Positions 6,246-6,827 of a stretch of 6,827 bases of DNA are shown here, one piece after another. Origin of the DNA: Chitinophagaceae bacterium. Lineage in GTDB: Bacteria; Bacteroidota; Bacteroidia; Chitinophagales; Chitinophagaceae. The notes beneath the pieces are model-generated. The model searched no databases. It saw only the letters and a list, made by a program, of their open reading frames with translations, and was not told where the DNA came from. The number at the start of each line of letters is the position of its first letter. Positions within the stretch are counted from its first letter, which is position 1. The position numbers and the translations under genes are program-made. The stretch is taken from NCBI GenBank assembly GCA_947378615.1, contig CANCKV010000176.1, forward strand, positions 1 to 6,827, written 5' to 3'.

Positions 6246-6827
6246 CTATTTCCCATGAGACATTAATGCCTCAATTTCCTCAACTGTGATTGGAATATCT
6301 TTCATTAAATCTATATTCCCATCCTCTGTAAGCCATACATTGTTTTCTATTCTTACACCTAGTTGCTCTTCTTCAATATAAATACCTGGTTCTACTGTTA
6401 ACAACATTCCTGCAGTTAACGGCGCAGTCCTTGTACCTAAATCGTGTACGTCAATTCCTAAATGATGAGAAATACCATGATATAAATATTTTCTATAAGC
6501 CTTATCCTTAGGATTCTGTTGTTCTACCTGTTCTTTTGTTAATAAACCAATTTTTATAAACTGTTGAGTGGCTTCTTCTCCTACCAACTCTGTATATTCT
6601 ATAATTGTAATTCCGGGCTTTAAAAGACTCTTAGCATAATTATGTATAGCGAGACAAGCGTTGTAAATCTCTTTTTGACGAGGGGTAAACTTACCATTAA
6701 CAGGAATAGTTCTTGATAAATCGGCACAATATCCACCATATTCTGCACCAAAGTCCATCAATAAAAGCTCTCCGTCCTTACATTCCTCGTTATTACTCAC
6801 ATAATGTAGCGTTCTTGCCCTATCTCC
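6246..6827 (-). CDS. pepP: Xaa-Pro aminopeptidase (aminopeptidase P, M24B), C-terminal part, cut by window edge
   Basis: The frame is open to the window edge, so 193 C-terminal residues are visible of a protein usually about 430 long; the true start lies beyond 6827. The enzyme removes an N-terminal residue that precedes proline and uses two metal ions, usually manganese, held in a pita-bread fold. All five expected metal ligands are present (numbering from the first visible codon): Asp25 in MDFGAEY, Asp36 in CADLSRT, His121 in HGISHHLGIDVHD, Glu146 in TVEPGIY and Glu161 in GVRIENN. His117 and His128 correspond to the conserved second-shell histidines. The stretch ahead of the GTG at 6800 (ARTLHYV) still fits the family, so that GTG is internal. 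The stop is TAG, and pssA follows after 46 nt, probably in the same operon. Confidence 0.94.
   Translation of the reverse strand, partial: GDRARTLHYVSNNEECKDGELLLMDFGAEYGGYCADLSRTIPVNGKFTPRQKEIYNACLAIHNYAKSLLKPGITIIEYTELVGEEATQQFIKIGLLTKEQVEQQNPKDKAYRKYLYHGISHHLGIDVHDLGTRTAPLTAGMLLTVEPGIYIEEEQLGVRIENNVWLTEDGNIDLMKDIPITVEEIEALMSHGK

Noticed and set aside
6798..6800. GTG as a possible start of the aminopeptidase gene
   Set aside because: The frame stays open to the window edge, and the residues before it (GDRARTLHYV) match the aminopeptidase P family, so this valine codon is internal.
1..6827. A hidden novel system (defence island, mobile element, CRISPR, new RNA)
   Set aside because: Nearly all of the window is explained by intact housekeeping genes. 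The only gap above 150 bp is the rpsT-sucA promoter region, and no direct repeats, transposase, integrase or atypical gene was seen.

Overview
The window looks like ordinary core chromosome of an AT-rich member of the Bacteroidota. My best guess is the Chitinophagia/Sphingobacteriia side, but the class is an inference. Four things support the phylum: the SucA N-terminus has the form I associate with this group, starts generally lack Shine-Dalgarno sequences, a perfect TAnnTTTG-type -7 promoter element lies in front of rpsT, and the gene products read as Bacteroidota-like. TAA, TGA and TAG are all used as stops, so the standard bacterial code applies.

Layout: (1) Positions 1-83, minus strand: the 5' end of rpsT (ribosomal protein S20), cut by the window edge. 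(2) Positions 84-290: a divergent intergenic region of about 207 bp. It holds a candidate rpsT promoter, a candidate sucA promoter, an inverted repeat at 144-162, and a perfect TTGAT-N4-ATCAA palindrome at 197-210 that is identical to the classical FNR-box consensus. (3) Positions 291-4331, plus strand: sucA and sucB, the E1 and E2 subunits of the 2-oxoglutarate dehydrogenase complex, 36 nt apart and in the same reading frame. (4) Positions 4369-4406: a strong hairpin with a T run on both strands, best read as a shared bidirectional terminator between convergent transcription units. (5) Positions 4483-6827, minus strand: pepP (3' part only), pssA, purS and rsmI in transcription order. pssA/purS overlap by 4 nt (ATGA) and purS/rsmI by 1 nt (TAATG), so these three are almost certainly co-transcribed and translationally coupled. 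pepP lies 46 nt upstream and probably belongs to the same unit.

How the genes work together: SucA and SucB, with an E3 lipoamide dehydrogenase that must be encoded elsewhere, convert 2-oxoglutarate to succinyl-CoA in the TCA cycle. The minus-strand genes have unrelated housekeeping jobs: proline-specific peptide turnover, phosphatidylserine synthesis, purine synthesis, and 16S rRNA 2'-O-methylation. PurS implies the multi-subunit PurS/PurQ/PurL form of FGAM synthase.

I found no mobile element, CRISPR array, tRNA/rRNA gene, toxin-antitoxin pair or defence system. The most interesting unexplained signal is the FNR-like palindrome upstream of sucA. I do not see a previously undescribed system here.
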